64,000 nt of DNA from Clostridia bacterium UC5.1-1D2 (GCA_001304855.1 BBZN01000004.1:62001-126000), one strand, 5' to 3'; counted from the first letter of the stretch, positions 33,972 to 43,753 are shown. Made by a program: numbers and translations. Notes: generated by a model not told the origin, from the letters alone.

Positions 33972-36175
33972 TCACCCCTGTAAAATATCGTTTATGTCAG
34001 ATTTCAGCACATCCGCCTTGGGACCGTAGATGGCCTGGATGCCCTGATCCTTTTTGATAAGCCCCATTGCCCCCTCGGTTTTCCATTCCGCCAGTTCCGC
34101 CACCTTATTGATATCATGGACTGTAACTCTGAGACGTGTCATGCAGGCGTCAACCAGCACAATATTCTCACGCCCTCCCAACAGTCCGATGATGCGGTCC
34201 GCCTGCCCGCCTTCTGGAGCCGCGGCCTTTCCTCCTGGTTGGGAGGCGCCGGAATCAGCAGCGTCGTCTGTATAATTGCCAAGGCGTCCGGGAGTGGCGA
34301 AGCGGAATTTTCCGATCATAAAGTAAGCGCATCCGTAACCAACTGCAAAGAACAGGGCCACGCAGACTGCAAAATTTAGAATATCTCCTGTAAGTCCCGC
34401 CTTTACGGACATTGGGATGCGGGTCAGAAATTCCAGGTTTCCGAAAGAGTGGAGACGCAGAGGAATGATTCCGGCCATAGCGAAGGCGCAGCCCTGAAGC
34501 ACCGCATAGAGCAGATACAGGGGAAGAGCGCAGAACATAAACATAAACTCCAGCGGTTCCGTGACGCCTGTGAGAAAAACCGCAAGGACAGTTGAAATAA
34601 ACATGGAGCGGTAGCTTCGCCGTTTGTCTGGCTCCACTCTGCGGTACATTGCCAGAGCGATACCCAGCAGCAGTCCTGTAGCGCCGATCATCTGCCTACC
34701 TTGAAACGGGCGGGAATTACAGTTGTCAGGAGCTGCTGGTAACCGGCCATATCACCTGAATTTTTCAGGTTAATCAGATCAGTAGCCCAGGCCAGCCACA
34801 GGGGATCCTGGCCAAATACCTGGGAGCCCGCACCGGCGCCTGTGAGAAGTGTGTAGGTGCCGCCAAAGGAAGTATAATTCATAGGAATGGTCAGCATGTG
34901 GTGCAGGCCAAAGGGAAGCAAAAGCCGTTCCAGGGTTCCGTAAATAAATGGAGCCAAAACCGGAGATGTGGAGGATGAGTTTGCAATCCACACGCCGAAG
35001 GAATTAATACCGGTCTGCACCAGAGGCCAGAGTACGGCCAGTACCAGGGAGATGACTGCAGACCAGAGTATTACCACCAGAGGAACAAAGCGTTTACCAT
35101 TAAAAAACGCCAAAGCATCGGGAAGCTTTCTGTAATTATAGTATTTATTGTAGACCACACCTCCCGTAAACCCTGCGATAATGCCGACGAACACGCCCAT
35201 ATTCAGAGCGGGAGAGCCCAACACAGAGGTAAAATATCCGTTCACCAGTATTTCCTGCCCCAAGAGGGTGTGGGTGACGGCAGAAGGATCGGCCAGATCT
35301 GCGCTGCTCACTCCAAAGAGGGCTCCGGTAATCACATTAATAAGGATAAACGCAATTACTGCCGCAAACGCGCCGCCCGCTCTCTCCTTGGCCCAGGAGC
35401 CGCCGATAGCCACTGCAAACAAAATATGTAGATTAGTGATAACGGCCCAGCCGATGGTTTCCATAGTGCTGCCAAAGGTCAATAGGATAGCCCCGTCACT
35501 GCCTGCCATCTGTATCAGCTTGCCTATGCTTATCATAAGCCCGGCGGCAGGCATAACTGCAATGACAGTCATCAGGACCTTGCCCAGCTTTTGAAGAAAA
35601 TCAAAGTTGATAGGAAAAGATTTTTTCCGGGGAGCTGTCTGAGTGCTGTCCTCCGGGGATGAGGGTGGGACGGCAGCTTCGGGCTTTTCCGGGGAATCGT
35701 CCTGAAGGGAGATGGCCACATCCTTCCCACCGGTTACCTGGCCGGAATGGCGGATTAAGGTGCGTCCCTCCATTCCTCCACAGATGAGAACAGGCGTGAT
35801 TGTCTGTATATTCTTTGCTTCCAGCGCTTTTATATCTGCCTCAGCAATGAGATCGCCTGCCTTTACTTTGTCCCCTTCCTTTACATGGCATTTGAAATAT
35901 TCTCCCTTCAGCGCAACCGTCTCTAGGCCAAAGTGAACCATCACTTCAATTCCGTTTTCCATTGAAAAACCATAAGCATGAAGCGTCTGGGCTATGGAGA
36001 CCACTGTCCCGTCCACAGGGCTTAGCAGTCTGCCTTCAGAAGGAATAACCGCCACTCCATCACCTATGATTTTTTGTGAAAATACAGGATCCGGCACTTC
36101 TTCTAGGGGCGCCAGCGTTCCTGTCAGGGGGGAGAAAATATTCGTTTCGATACATTCGTCTTTCATGTGTTCCAT
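33972..36175 (-). CDS. Sugar PTS permease, IIA-IIC-IIB fusion (glucose/maltose class)
   Basis: Single-chain PTS permease that imports and phosphorylates a sugar. ATG 36175 follows AGGAGGCTATA. Order: Crr-type IIA (about 1-160; active-site His in VMVHFGLETVALKGE), linker, IIC membrane domain (about 195-600, eight or more helices), and IIB (about 655-735; active-site Cys in VDACMTRLRV). IIA-first order is unusual beside the more common IIC-IIB-IIA. One C is missing near 34690; the repair joins KVGQMIGATGLLLG. Adjacent malQ and a divergent LacI regulator suggest an alpha-glucoside, maltose or glucose substrate; the exact sugar is not shown. Confidence 0.9.
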
Positions 36176-36209
36176 TATAGCCTCCTGATAAAAGTTTGCA
36201 TTTGTTTAC

Positions 36210-36221
36210 GCAACCGGTTGC
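36210..36221. promoter_or_regulatory. Palindromic LacI-family operator
   Basis: GCAACCGGTTGC is a perfect 12-base palindrome with the central CG typical of LacI/GalR operators, 35 bases upstream of the PTS start. Further TGCAA/TTGCA inverted pairs lie in the same gap at 36238-36254 (TTGCA, seven bases, TGCAA) and 36335-36345 (GCAAAAATTGC), so the divergent region 36176-36430 seems to hold several related sites, probably bound by the adjacent regulator. Confidence 0.7.
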
Positions 36222-36366
36222 ATTAAACATAAAGCATTTGCACAAATAATGCAAGTGTATTTTAAAAATTTAAATGGAATCTATGTTTTGAACAAAAAAA
36301 GAGTTGGATATTTGTGCAATATTTGAGGATGAATGCAAAAATTGCGTAATTAAACACGCAAATAAT

Positions 36367-36395
36367 TTGACAAAAATTGCATTAAGATTTAGAAT
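36367..36395 (+). promoter_or_regulatory. Promoter of the LacI-family regulator
   Basis: TTGACA (36367-36372) and TAGAAT (36390-36395) are 17 bases apart. The spacer contains ATTGCATT, which resembles a half operator, suggesting autoregulation. The ATG is at 36431 after AAGGAGG. Confidence 0.7.
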
Positions 36396-36430
36396 AGAAG
36401 AATGATAAATATGATTAAGGAGGCCTGCAT

Positions 36431-37454
36431 ATGCCGATAACCATCAAAGATGTGGCAGCTTGCGGGTGTATCGCCCTCAACGGTATCCAGAACCTGCAAC
36501 GACCATCCATCTATCAGCCGTCAAACGAAAGAAAGAGTGAGGCAGGCCATGGCCCAGTTGGGGTATGAACCGAATTTCAGGCAAGCAGCCTTGCCACACA
36601 GAATTCCCGAACCATTGGTATCATATTGCCGCCGTCGGAGAAGGAGGTTTATGAAAATTCTTTTTATTTGGAAGTAATCCGCGGGATCAGCCAATACTGC
36701 AACCAGAAACAATATATTAATACTGTAATCACAGGCCAGAATGAAGATGAGATTTTGCAGGTGATACGTACCATGGCAAAAATGGGCTGGCGGAAGGATT
36801 TATTGTTCTCTATTCCAGGGAGCAGGACCCGGTATTGGATTATCTCTACGATGAAGGTCTGCTTTATGTGCTCATCGGGAAAGCCTACCGCAACGTGAAT
36901 CAGACGATTTATGTGGATAACGACAATATTTTGGCAGGAAAAGAGGCTGCAGAATATCTTTTGGAAAGAGGGCATAGCAGAATCGCCTGCCTGTCAGGAG
37001 ATCACTCCCTGATTTTTAATAATGACAGAAAGACAGGCTATATATTGGCTCTCACTGAGCGTCAAATCCCCTATCGGCCGGAGTTCTGTATTGAAGCCTC
37101 AGGCAAGCCGGAAGAGCAGAGCCAGATTCTCCAGGCGCTTTTTTCCAGAGAGGATCGGCCCACGGCAGCATTAGTCAGCGATGATATCCTTGCAGTGGCA
37201 CTTGAGAAGCTTGTCTCAGCAAAGGATTATCTGTGCCTGGGGATGTTTCCATCATATCCTTTAACAATTCTTTGTTTGCAAGGCTTACATCACCGGCACT
37301 TACTTCAGTTGACGTCAACTCCTGCCAGCTGGGAGCGGAAGCGGCTGCCCAGATGATCAGCCATATTGAAAACCCCAATCAGATGGCAACTAAGATAATT
37401 GTGCCTCATCATATTGTGGAGAGGGAGAGCTGTGTAAGCTATGGTCTGGTGTAA
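36431..37454 (+). CDS. LacI-family transcriptional regulator
   Basis: Repressor-type regulator of about 340 residues. ATG 36431 begins MPITIKDVA; the helix-turn-helix GVSPSTVSRT follows, then the hinge (GYEPN) and a periplasmic-binding-like effector domain (TIGIILPPSEKEV to the end; DNDNILAGKEAAEYL, VSDDILAVALEKL, VPGDVSIISFNNS). Net losses of bases near 36455, 36578, 36780 and 37163 break it into five pieces; each repair restores family sequence. Divergent from the PTS gene over a region rich in candidate operators, so it probably controls the PTS-EEP-malQ block in response to the sugar. Confidence 0.88.
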
Positions 37455-37479
37455 GTGAGAATATTGATTTTATCCCGGG

Positions 37480-37668
37480 TTGTATGTACATCGGAGGAGA
37501 TGGAATTCAGCTTTTCTTCATGCCTCAGATGCAGGCTGGTTTGATGCAGGGGAGCAGGGCAGAAAGGAGGCGGGGAATGCATATGTGACAGAGGAAGGAC
37601 TTGTGAGACTGACAGAGCTGGTTCTGGATCATTACAATAACGACTATATTCTAAACCGGAGACTCTAA
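37480..37668 (+). CDS. Possible small protein, unrecognised
   Basis: Not recognised. A 62-codon frame follows the regulator; the C-terminal part (YVTEEGLVRLTELVLDHYNNDYILNRRL region) looks protein-like, the N-terminal part does not. Given the frequent one-base errors here, the true gene may start in another frame, for example at GTG 37585. A terminator follows immediately, which is the main reason to think something is transcribed here. Confidence 0.25.
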   Translation: MYVHRRRWNSAFLHASDAGWFDAGEQGRKEAGNAYVTEEGLVRLTELVLDHYNNDYILNRRL

Positions 37669-37704
37669 AGGCGGACAGCCCTCCAATGGCTGCCCCGCCT
37701 ATTT
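37669..37704. terminator. Terminator between convergent genes
   Basis: AGGCGGACAGCC (37669-37680) pairs with GGCTGCCCCGCCT (37688-37700, one bulge), followed by ATTTT. It separates the LacI-family gene from the minus-strand acetyltransferase and overlaps the end of the latter. Confidence 0.75.
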
Positions 37705-37971
37705 TACCACATCACTGTATTCAGGATGTTTCTCAAACCATTTTACTGCATAAGAGCAGGTCAGAGACGCTTTTTTGTCCTGAGAACGGAGGTGGTCTGC
37801 GGCTGCCTTCATAAGCTGGCCGGCCACGCCCTGGCCCCTGAGGGAATCGTCCACAAAGGTATGGTCGATATTTACCGTGTGGGCGTCTGTATCGGGAAAT
37901 GTGACCTCAGCCAACAGCTTTCCGTCAGCGTTTAAATAAGCAATCTGATTCTTATTGTAAGAAAAATCCAT
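37699..37971 (-). CDS. Small GNAT-family acetyltransferase (YjdJ-like)
   Basis: Minimal GNAT-fold N-acetyltransferase of 90 residues. ATG 37971 is chosen because AGGAGGCTGC precedes it. The acetyl-CoA loop is seen as SLRGQGVAGQLM, preceded by NIDHTFVDD, and followed by CSYAVKWFEKHPEY, all typical of the small YjdJ/NAT8-unlike family in Firmicutes. Substrate unknown. Convergent with the preceding gene and divergent from the sigma-like gene. Confidence 0.85.
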   Translation of the reverse strand: MDFSYNKNQIAYLNADGKLLAEVTFPDTDAHTVNIDHTFVDDSLRGQGVAGQLMKAAADHLRSQDKKASLTCSYAVKWFEKHPEYSDVVK

Positions 37972-38059
37972 ATATGCAGCCTCCTGTCTTGTGATGGAAA
38001 AATTATAACACTTAGTACATATAAGAGCAAGAAGTATGTCTGAAATCAAGGAGGTAGAA

Positions 38060-38566
38060 ATGTTATCAAAGTCCCAGCAGGAGCTGGCAGCTGCACATGA
38101 AGGGCTCATCTGCAAGGCCGCCCTTCATTACGACCCCTCCAGGGGGGCGGCTTTTTACACTTATGCAAGCTGTGCCGTCAGAAACGCGGTGCTCCAGGCT
38201 ATGAGAGATGAAAAGGCGGCAAAACGAAGGATAAACAGACGGACTGTTACCGTGTATATGGATGAATACCATGTGCTCCGCCCTGTCTGCGAACTGATAC
38301 CCGGAGAGAAGGATATGGAAGAAAAATGCATTGGCCGGATTACCCTTGCGCGCATGCTGGACCAATTGTCTGTTCAGGAACAGATAACGGCTGTGATGCT
38401 GTCGGAAGGAGCCGGATTAACGGAGATTTCCCGGATTCTTAAAGTCTCCAGGCAGCGGGTATTTCAGATTAAGAAAAGCATAAAAGAAAAACTGCAAAAA
38501 ATTTCGACTTACGGGAAGCCTGGCAAAAACGAATCTCAAACTATTTTTCTCAATACGATTCTATGA
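38060..38566 (+). CDS. Small sigma-70-family-like protein
   Basis: 168-residue protein with a sigma region 2-like N-terminal half (ICKAALHYDPSRGAAFYTYASCAVRNAVLQ, which resembles the core-binding and -10 helix) and a region 4-like helix-turn-helix near the C-terminus (LTEISRILKVSRQRVFQIKKSI). ATG 38060 lies after AAGGAGGTAGAA; ATG 38036 is in frame but lacks a site. The two halves are joined by a short linker, as in compact alternative sigmas or phage-type sigma-like regulators. It overlaps the next start by four bases (ATGA), so both are made together. Role unknown. Confidence 0.7.
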   Translation: MLSKSQQELAAAHEGLICKAALHYDPSRGAAFYTYASCAVRNAVLQAMRDEKAAKRRINRRTVTVYMDEYHVLRPVCELIPGEKDMEEKCIGRITLARMLDQLSVQEQITAVMLSEGAGLTEISRILKVSRQRVFQIKKSIKEKLQKISTYGKPGKNESQTIFLNTIL

Positions 38567-38874
38567 TTCAAATAATAAATCCCTTTAATTTTTACAGCAT
38601 TTCAGACAGGACAGAGGACGGTTTGGAACGGGAAATACGGGAATACTATCTCTACCGCTTAAGCCGCAGCGATCTGGTGATTGTGAACTTTCAGATTCTG
38701 GATCCCATCGGCGCCGCCCAGGAACTGGCCATGGCAGCGGAGCACAAAATACCGGTTATAGGATTCAACGAAAATGAGCTTAAAAACCACCCCTGGCTCA
38801 CCTTGTGCTGCAGCAAAATATTCCGTAATCTGGGCGTGCTGGCAGAATATGTTCATTACTATTACCTGACATAA
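38563..38874 (+). CDS. Nucleoside 2-deoxyribosyltransferase-like protein
   Basis: 103 residues resembling the C-terminal three quarters of nucleoside 2-deoxyribosyltransferases: INPFNFY, then SRSDLVIVNFQILDPIGAAQELAMA with the nucleophile-region Glu in AQEL, and IPVIGFNENE. The N-terminal strand with the substrate-binding YLAG-type motif of the full family is absent, so this may be a shortened or regulatory member. It is coupled to the sigma-like gene by an ATGA overlap. Gene neighbours downstream (ftsZ) start after about 220 bases. Confidence 0.65.
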   Translation: MIQIINPFNFYSISDRTEDGLEREIREYYLYRLSRSDLVIVNFQILDPIGAAQELAMAAEHKIPVIGFNENELKNHPWLTLCCSKIFRNLGVLAEYVHYYYLT

Positions 38875-39092
38875 TACAGGGAAAGGCATAAAAAGGTTAA
38901 TAAAAACAAAAGAACCAGTAAAAGGATTTCTTAAAATACTACTTTTTCTTGAAAAACCTATTGAAATTTTTTGTAAAATCAAATATAGTATTAGTTAGAC
39001 CAGAATTTGACGAGAGATTGACATATATAATAAGAAGATAAGAAGGTTTGATAGTGCCATGTGGTATAAGGGAATAAAGGAGGATATGAATC

Positions 39093-40382
39093 TTGTTAGA
39101 GATTAAGATAAATGAGTCGGAAAATGCCGCCAGAATCATTGTTGTAGGTGTGGGTGGTGCAGGCAATAACGCAGTGAACCGTATGATTGATGAAAACATT
39201 GCCGGGGTGGAGTTTATCGGCGTTAACACTGATAAACAGGCCCTTCAGTTTTGTAAAGCCCCCACAGCGATGCAGATTGGCGAGAAGCTGACCAAAGGCC
39301 TGGGCGCAGGCGCAAGGCCCGACGTAGGCGAGAAGGCGGCGGAGGAAAGCTCTGAGGAGATTTCTCAGGCTCTGAAAGGCGCTGATATGGTATTCGTAAC
39401 CTGCGGTATGGGCGGCGGCACCGGAACCGGCGCAGCTCCTGTAGTCGCCAAGATTGCAAAAGACATGGGCATTCTTACAGTGGGCGTTGTGACAAAGCCC
39501 TTTCGTTTTGAAGCTAAAACACGTATGAGTAACGCATTGGCGGGTATCGATAACTTAAAGGATAGTGTCGATACCTTAATTGTGATTCCCAATGACAGGC
39601 TTTTGGAAATAGTGGACAGGCGTACCACCATGCCGGACGCTCTTAAGAAAGCGGATGAGGTGCTTCAGCAGGCAGTTCAGGGAATTACCGATCTGATCAA
39701 TGTTCCGGGACTTATCAATCTGGACTTTGCAGATGTTCAGACTGTTATGATTGACAAGGGAATCGCCCATATCGGCATCGGCAAGGCCAAGGGTGATGAC
39801 AAGGCCATTGAAGCTGTTAAGCAGGCCGTATCCAGCCCTCTGCTGGAGACAACCATCGAAGGCGCAAGCCACGTTATCATTAATATTTCCGGAGATATCA
39901 GCCTTATCGAGGCCAACGAAGCGGCAAGTTATGTTCAGGAACTGGCAGGCGATGATGCCAACATTATCTTCGGCGCTATGTATGATGAAACTGCACAGGA
40001 CGAGGCTACCATTACCGTTATTGCAACCGGGCTGGACGAGCATGGAGCCAATGCATCCATTTCCAAGGCGATGAACGGATTTGCCAATTTCAAGACAAAA
40101 GTACCTGCGGCAGGAGCGCCTGCCGCTCACCAGGCGCCCCCTGAGGCGGCGGCCACGGCGCCGGCTCCTTATACAAGACCGGCTGCAGAGCGTTACCAGC
40201 CGGGCTATAATCAGGCAGGTTCCGGGAACCACGGGTATAATCCTCCAAAGTATAACCCGAACCAGGGGTATAGTACAGGCGGCGCCCGGAGCGTCAGCTC
40301 CCACCCCCGCCCCTTCCTTCAGGCCTACAGCAACAAGGAGATGCAGATTAACATTCCCGATTTCCTGAAGAACAAACGATAG
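39093..40382 (+). CDS. ftsZ: Cell division GTPase FtsZ
   Basis: Tubulin-like GTPase that forms the Z ring. 429 residues. TTG 39093 is the start: AAAGGAGG lies nine bases upstream and the ATG at 39086 is out of frame. GTP-binding [13 protein letters not shown] and tubulin signature [13 protein letters not shown] are intact, T7 loop [13 protein letters not shown] present. A Pro/Ala/Gly/Tyr-rich variable linker of about 75 residues leads to the C-terminal peptide [10 protein letters not shown], the site for FtsA/SepF binding. Located apart from the dcw block, beside the spoIIG genes as in other Clostridia. No frame break. Confidence 0.97.
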   Translation: MLEIKINESENAARIIVVGVGGAGNNAVNRMIDENIAGVEFIGVNTDKQALQFCKAPTAMQIGEKLTKGLGAGARPDVGEKAAEESSEEISQALKGADMVFVTCGMGGGTGTGAAPVVAKIAKDMGILTVGVVTKPFRFEAKTRMSNALAGIDNLKDSVDTLIVIPNDRLLEIVDRRTTMPDALKKADEVLQQAVQGITDLINVPGLINLDFADVQTVMIDKGIAHIGIGKAKGDDKAIEAVKQAVSSPLLETTIEGASHVIINISGDISLIEANEAASYVQELAGDDANIIFGAMYDETAQDEATITVIATGLDEHGANASISKAMNGFANFKTKVPAAGAPAAHQAPPEAAATAPAPYTRPAAERYQPGYNQAGSGNHGYNPPKYNPNQGYSTGGARSVSSHPRPFLQAYSNKEMQINIPDFLKNKR

Positions 40383-40420
40383 TCATTATTTGGTCAAATT
40401 ATATATGTGAAACGAAATGA

Positions 40421-40463
40421 AACCTGTAGATCACAGTGATACTGCTGTAATCTACAGGTTTTT
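40421..40463 (+). terminator. Terminator after ftsZ
   Basis: AACCTGTAGAT (40421-40431) pairs perfectly with ATCTACAGGTT (40450-40460), followed by TTT. Confidence 0.85.
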
Positions 40464-40485
40464 GCCGTGTATTTTTCTTAGGTCC

Positions 40486-40602
40486 ATCGACAAAAAATTT
40501 ACATAAAACACTACATTTAGTGTCTGAGGGGAAAAGTGTCGATAAATATAGTGTTTTTTCTCCTTCCTTTCGACAGATTTTGCGTGCCTTGCTTATTATA
40601 AT
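40486..40602 (+). promoter_or_regulatory. Spo0A-controlled spoIIG promoter
   Basis: Three Spo0A-box-like sites lie in the gap: ATCGACA (40486-40492), TGTCGAT (40537-40543) and TTCGACA (40569-40575), against the consensus TGTCGAA. The last overlaps a -35-like TCGACA, and a perfect TATAAT follows at 40597-40602 with a 21-base spacer. In Bacillus subtilis spoIIG also has an over-long spacer that needs Spo0A-P to help sigma-A. The same architecture is inferred here. Confidence 0.75.
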
Positions 40603-40641
40603 GGCCTACAGAGTAATTGCAGGGAGGTGAGGCCAGACTGA

Positions 40642-41494
40642 GTGGTTTATACAGTATACATAGACGTTGTGTTCGCAGTCAACACCATAATAGACATGGT
40701 GGTGCTGACAATCTTAAACAGAGTTTTATCATACAGGACAACCAAAGGGCGGCTCCTGGGAGGAGCGGTTATTGGAGGGGTGTGGTCCTGTGTGGTGAGC
40801 GTATGTCCGGGCCTCCCGCCTTTGGCGGCAGGGTTCGGGACTTACGTAGCCGTGAGCAGCCTGATGGCTGTAGCAGCCTATGACCTGAAAAGCATGAAAG
40901 AGATTGTAAAATCCGTAGCCGGTATCTATCTGGTATCCGTAGTGATGGGAGGAATTATGCTGGTCATTTACGAACATACCAGAGCCGGCTATTATGCAGC
41001 CCGGATCCTGAAGGGAGGAACCGCAGGGGGGCTGCCTGCCACAGCCTGGCTCTTTATGATTGCAGGGGCGTCAGCCGGATGCTACGGCTTTTCGGGCGGC
41101 ATAAAAAGGCTCATACAGTCCATGGCTCAGAGAAAGGATTTGTGCATTGTCACATTAAGATACGGAGAAAGAGAAGAGAAGGTAACAGGCTTATTGACAC
41201 AGGCAACCGCCTCAGGGAACCGGCCACAGGCAGACCGGTCCACGTTGCTACAGAAGCCCTTTGCAGACGGCTGTGTCCTGTGGTAAAGGGCGTAGTCTAT
41301 GTGCCTTACCAGTCCGTCGGGACACAAAACGGAGTTTTGCCGGCCGTGTTTTTAGACAGGATGGAGATAGAGCAGGAGGGCGGCAGCTATACTGTGGAAA
41401 AACCGCTGGTTGCAATTACAAAGCAGCCCCTTTCTCCCTCCGGAGAGTATCAGATTCTGATACAGAAAACTGATGAAGGAACCGGTATCAGTTA
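40642..41494 (+). CDS. spoIIGA: Pro-sigma-E processing protease SpoIIGA
   Basis: Membrane aspartic protease that removes the pro-peptide of sigma-E at the forespore septum. GTG 40642 is chosen after GGAGGTGAGG. Five hydrophobic segments in residues 1-150, then the protease domain whose active-site motif reads LIDTGNRL (about 41190-41215), with a family-typical end (VAITKQPLSPSGEYQILI). An A is missing near 41193, exactly at the active site; the repair restores LIDTGN. About 283 residues, near the usual length. Operon with sigE. Confidence 0.9.
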
Positions 41495-41717
41495 ATTGCA
41501 GGACGAAGTACCAGAATGACGCACCTGGTATATTGTATTGTAAGCCCCAGGCAGACAGCGTCTGCTGTCCACGCCGGAACCCGGCTGGTGAATCTGCCTG
41601 TCTAGGCTTCCGGCGCGGATTCCCGGACACCCTTCTCATGTGTGTATGGGACACTCCGGGCAGAGGATTTACATTACACTATACTGAATAACGCATAACA
41701 TACAGGAGGACATTCCC
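41495..41717 (+). other. Gap between spoIIGA and sigE
   Basis: No convincing gene is seen in these 223 bases. GC-rich partly self-complementary blocks (CGCCGGAA near 41572 and TTCCGGCG near 41607) could form a leader hairpin. The sigE ribosome binding site CAGGAGGAC is at about 41702. The spoIIG transcript probably runs through. Confidence 0.4.
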
Positions 41718-42458
41718 ATGATAGTTAAAGTATCCATACCAAACCGTTTTCAGTTAAAGACTGTACCAAGCTTTCGGACGGTCCTTATGCCTAAGAAAGG
41801 GGAGGTTCACTATATAGGAGGAGCAGATATACTGCCGCCTCCCCTGGAATCAGAGGAAGAGAGCCGGATGATCGGACTTCTGGGCAGCGAGGACGATAAG
41901 GGCGCCAAATCCACACTTATTGAGCATAATTTAAGGCTGGTTGTCTACATAGCGAAGAAATTTGACAACACCAGCGTAGGTGTGGAGGATTTAATTTCCA
42001 TAGGCACCATCGGACTGATTAAGGCTATCAATACCTTTAAACCCGATAAGAATATCAAGCTGGCCACATATGCCTCACGGTGTATTGAGAATGAGATACT
42101 TATGTACCTGCGGCGGAACAACAAAACCCGCCTGGAGGTGTCTATCGACGAGCCTTTAAACGTGGATTGGGATGGGAATGAACTTCTGCTGTCGGATATT
42201 CTGGGAACGGATGAAGATGTTATTTACCACGATATTGAGGAGGAGGTGGAGAAAAATCTCTTAAACAATGCAATCAGCCGCCTGAATCCCAGAGAGCGCA
42301 AGATAGTGGAGCTGCGTTTCGGCCTCACCAACGAGGACGGGGAGGAGATGACCCAGAAGGAGGTAGCCGATCTTTTAGGCATTTCCCAGTCGTACATATC
42401 CAGACTGGAGAAAAAGATTATGAAGCGGCTGAAAAAGGAGATTGTGAGATTTGAATAG
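41718..42458 (+). CDS. sigE: Sporulation sigma factor sigma-E
   Basis: Mother-cell sigma factor of early sporulation, made as an inactive precursor. 246 residues; the first 27 or so form the pro-peptide cut by SpoIIGA. Region 2 ([50 protein letters not shown]) and region 4 ([34 protein letters not shown]) are intact. ATG 41718 follows CAGGAGGACATTCCC. In one transcript with spoIIGA behind Spo0A boxes; it shows the host is a spore former. No sigG lies next to it here. Confidence 0.97.
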   Translation: MIVKVSIPNRFQLKTVPSFRTVLMPKKGEVHYIGGADILPPPLESEEESRMIGLLGSEDDKGAKSTLIEHNLRLVVYIAKKFDNTSVGVEDLISIGTIGLIKAINTFKPDKNIKLATYASRCIENEILMYLRRNNKTRLEVSIDEPLNVDWDGNELLLSDILGTDEDVIYHDIEEEVEKNLLNNAISRLNPRERKIVELRFGLTNEDGEEMTQKEVADLLGISQSYISRLEKKIMKRLKKEIVRFE

Positions 42459-42467
42459 AGCCATGAT

Positions 42468-42516
42468 AAAAGCGCTGTCCTTACTGGTTATATAACTGGC
42501 GGGGACGGCGCTTTTT
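42468..42516 (+). terminator. Terminator after sigE
   Basis: AAAAGCGCTGTCC (42468-42480) pairs with GGACGGCGCTTTTT (42503-42516, one mismatch), with an inner perfect arm around ACTGGTTATATAACTGG. Confidence 0.85.
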
Positions 42517-42678
42517 GCATATATAAAAAGCTATGACATAGTAAGCGTCACGAATCTGTAACGCTTTTGAATATAAAGTATAACATATCAAGTGGTATTA
42601 TAATACTCGATCCAATGGATACCGAAAAGCAGCCATCAAAAAAGCTTTTCAGAGCTGTGAGGAGAGAGGAATAACGCT

Positions 42679-43461
42679 ATGCCAAATGAAATTGACCAGA
42701 TAATGAAAAATTTTTGGCCGTCAAACTGGAAATGTATGAGTGAAGAACAGAAGGTAATGTCATGTCAGGATCTGGAGAATTATCTGGCCGGAGAGAGCGG
42801 CAGACGGCCATTCAGGGTTGAACATGCTGAACATCCAAACGCTAACGGAGCAACGCTCATGAAGGAAGGACTCATACAAATTAATGTACGGAAAGAAAGC
42901 AGCTTTGAAGTGTTAGAAACGTTAGCTCATGAATCTGCACATGCAGACCAGAATCAGATGTTTAAAAAAAGGACCAAAGCTCTGACTAATAAGAGAGTGA
43001 TGATGAAGTACACGAAGGAGCTGGAGCAGAAGGGCTTAAGTGATAATGATATCCTTGTTATGCAGTGGGAGGATGACAATTATTGCTCCGGACAAGACAG
43101 CATATCATTGATAGGAGACGGGAAGCTCTATAAAATGCAGCTCATGGAAACGGATGCAGTTTTAAGGGCAGCCCAATTTATAAAAAAGCATTGCGGACTA
43201 ATGGGAGATGAAATTGAAAGCATTGATACCGGAATGCCAAATGTCTATAATTTTTGCGATTTTAACGATTTTACTAAATTGAAAGAAAGAAAAAGTAGAA
43301 AAATTAAAATAAATTATTTTATGGATGAGAAACGCACAAAGCAATGGTTTGATGACAGGCTGAACCGATTTGAGAGTACAGACAGGGATAAATACAGCGA
43401 TACGGAATTGGATCAGCTTAAGAGCATATATCGGCACGAAATATGGAAGAAAGCGGCTTAA
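42679..43461 (+). CDS. HExxH-containing protein of unknown function
   Basis: Not assigned to a known family. 260 residues. A zinc-protease-type motif reads HESAH (about residues 87-91, in ETLAHESAHADQ), and an acidic segment METDAVLRAAQF (about 155) downstream could give a third metal ligand, as in gluzincin-like peptidases. No signal peptide or membrane helix. ATG 42679 follows GAGGAGAGAGGAATAAC; a TATAAT lies at about 42598. Lys- and Asn-rich composition and lower GC than the dcw genes suggest recent acquisition. It overlaps a small basic gene. Such pairs sometimes are toxin-type effectors with partners, but nothing here shows that. Confidence 0.6.
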   Translation: MPNEIDQIMKNFWPSNWKCMSEEQKVMSCQDLENYLAGESGRRPFRVEHAEHPNANGATLMKEGLIQINVRKESSFEVLETLAHESAHADQNQMFKKRTKALTNKRVMMKYTKELEQKGLSDNDILVMQWEDDNYCSGQDSISLIGDGKLYKMQLMETDAVLRAAQFIKKHCGLMGDEIESIDTGMPNVYNFCDFNDFTKLKERKSRKIKINYFMDEKRTKQWFDDRLNRFESTDRDKYSDTELDQLKSIYRHEIWKKAA

Positions 43462-43643
43462 AATTACCTTTAAATCTTAAAGCATTTATAGATATCACGA
43501 AAACGGAACGTGTTAAAAAAGTTACATTAGACGAGTTGACAGGACAAAAAGACAACTTAAAACATAACAAAAAACCTTCGGCTAATAAGCGGACTGTACA
43601 AAATAAGAAAGAGCGGTCCCGTTCAGGCTGCAGAATCTTGTGA
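43443..43643 (+). CDS. Small basic protein overlapping the HExxH gene
   Basis: Not recognised. 66 residues; the start ATG 43443 lies inside the last 19 bases of the HExxH gene in another frame, which points to coupling. The C-terminal half is strongly basic (KHNKKPSANKRTVQNKKERS). No ribosome binding site of its own apart from weak GGCACGAAAT. It may be a partner protein, or chance reading frame. Confidence 0.4.
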   Translation: MEESGLKLPLNLKAFIDITKTERVKKVTLDELTGQKDNLKHNKKPSANKRTVQNKKERSRSGCRIL

Positions 43644-43753
43644 TGGTTTATCAAGAAAATCTTGCATCCATACCCCTCAGAGCCGAGGGGTATGAGATTC
43701 AGGGACTGAAATTCGCTTTTTAGCCATGTGGCAGAGGAAGCCTGGTAAAGGAG

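Noticed and set aside
41473-41691. 72-codon frame between spoIIGA and sigE
   Set aside because: Overlaps the end of spoIIGA in another frame and reads as Cys/Arg/Pro-rich noise; no start signal.
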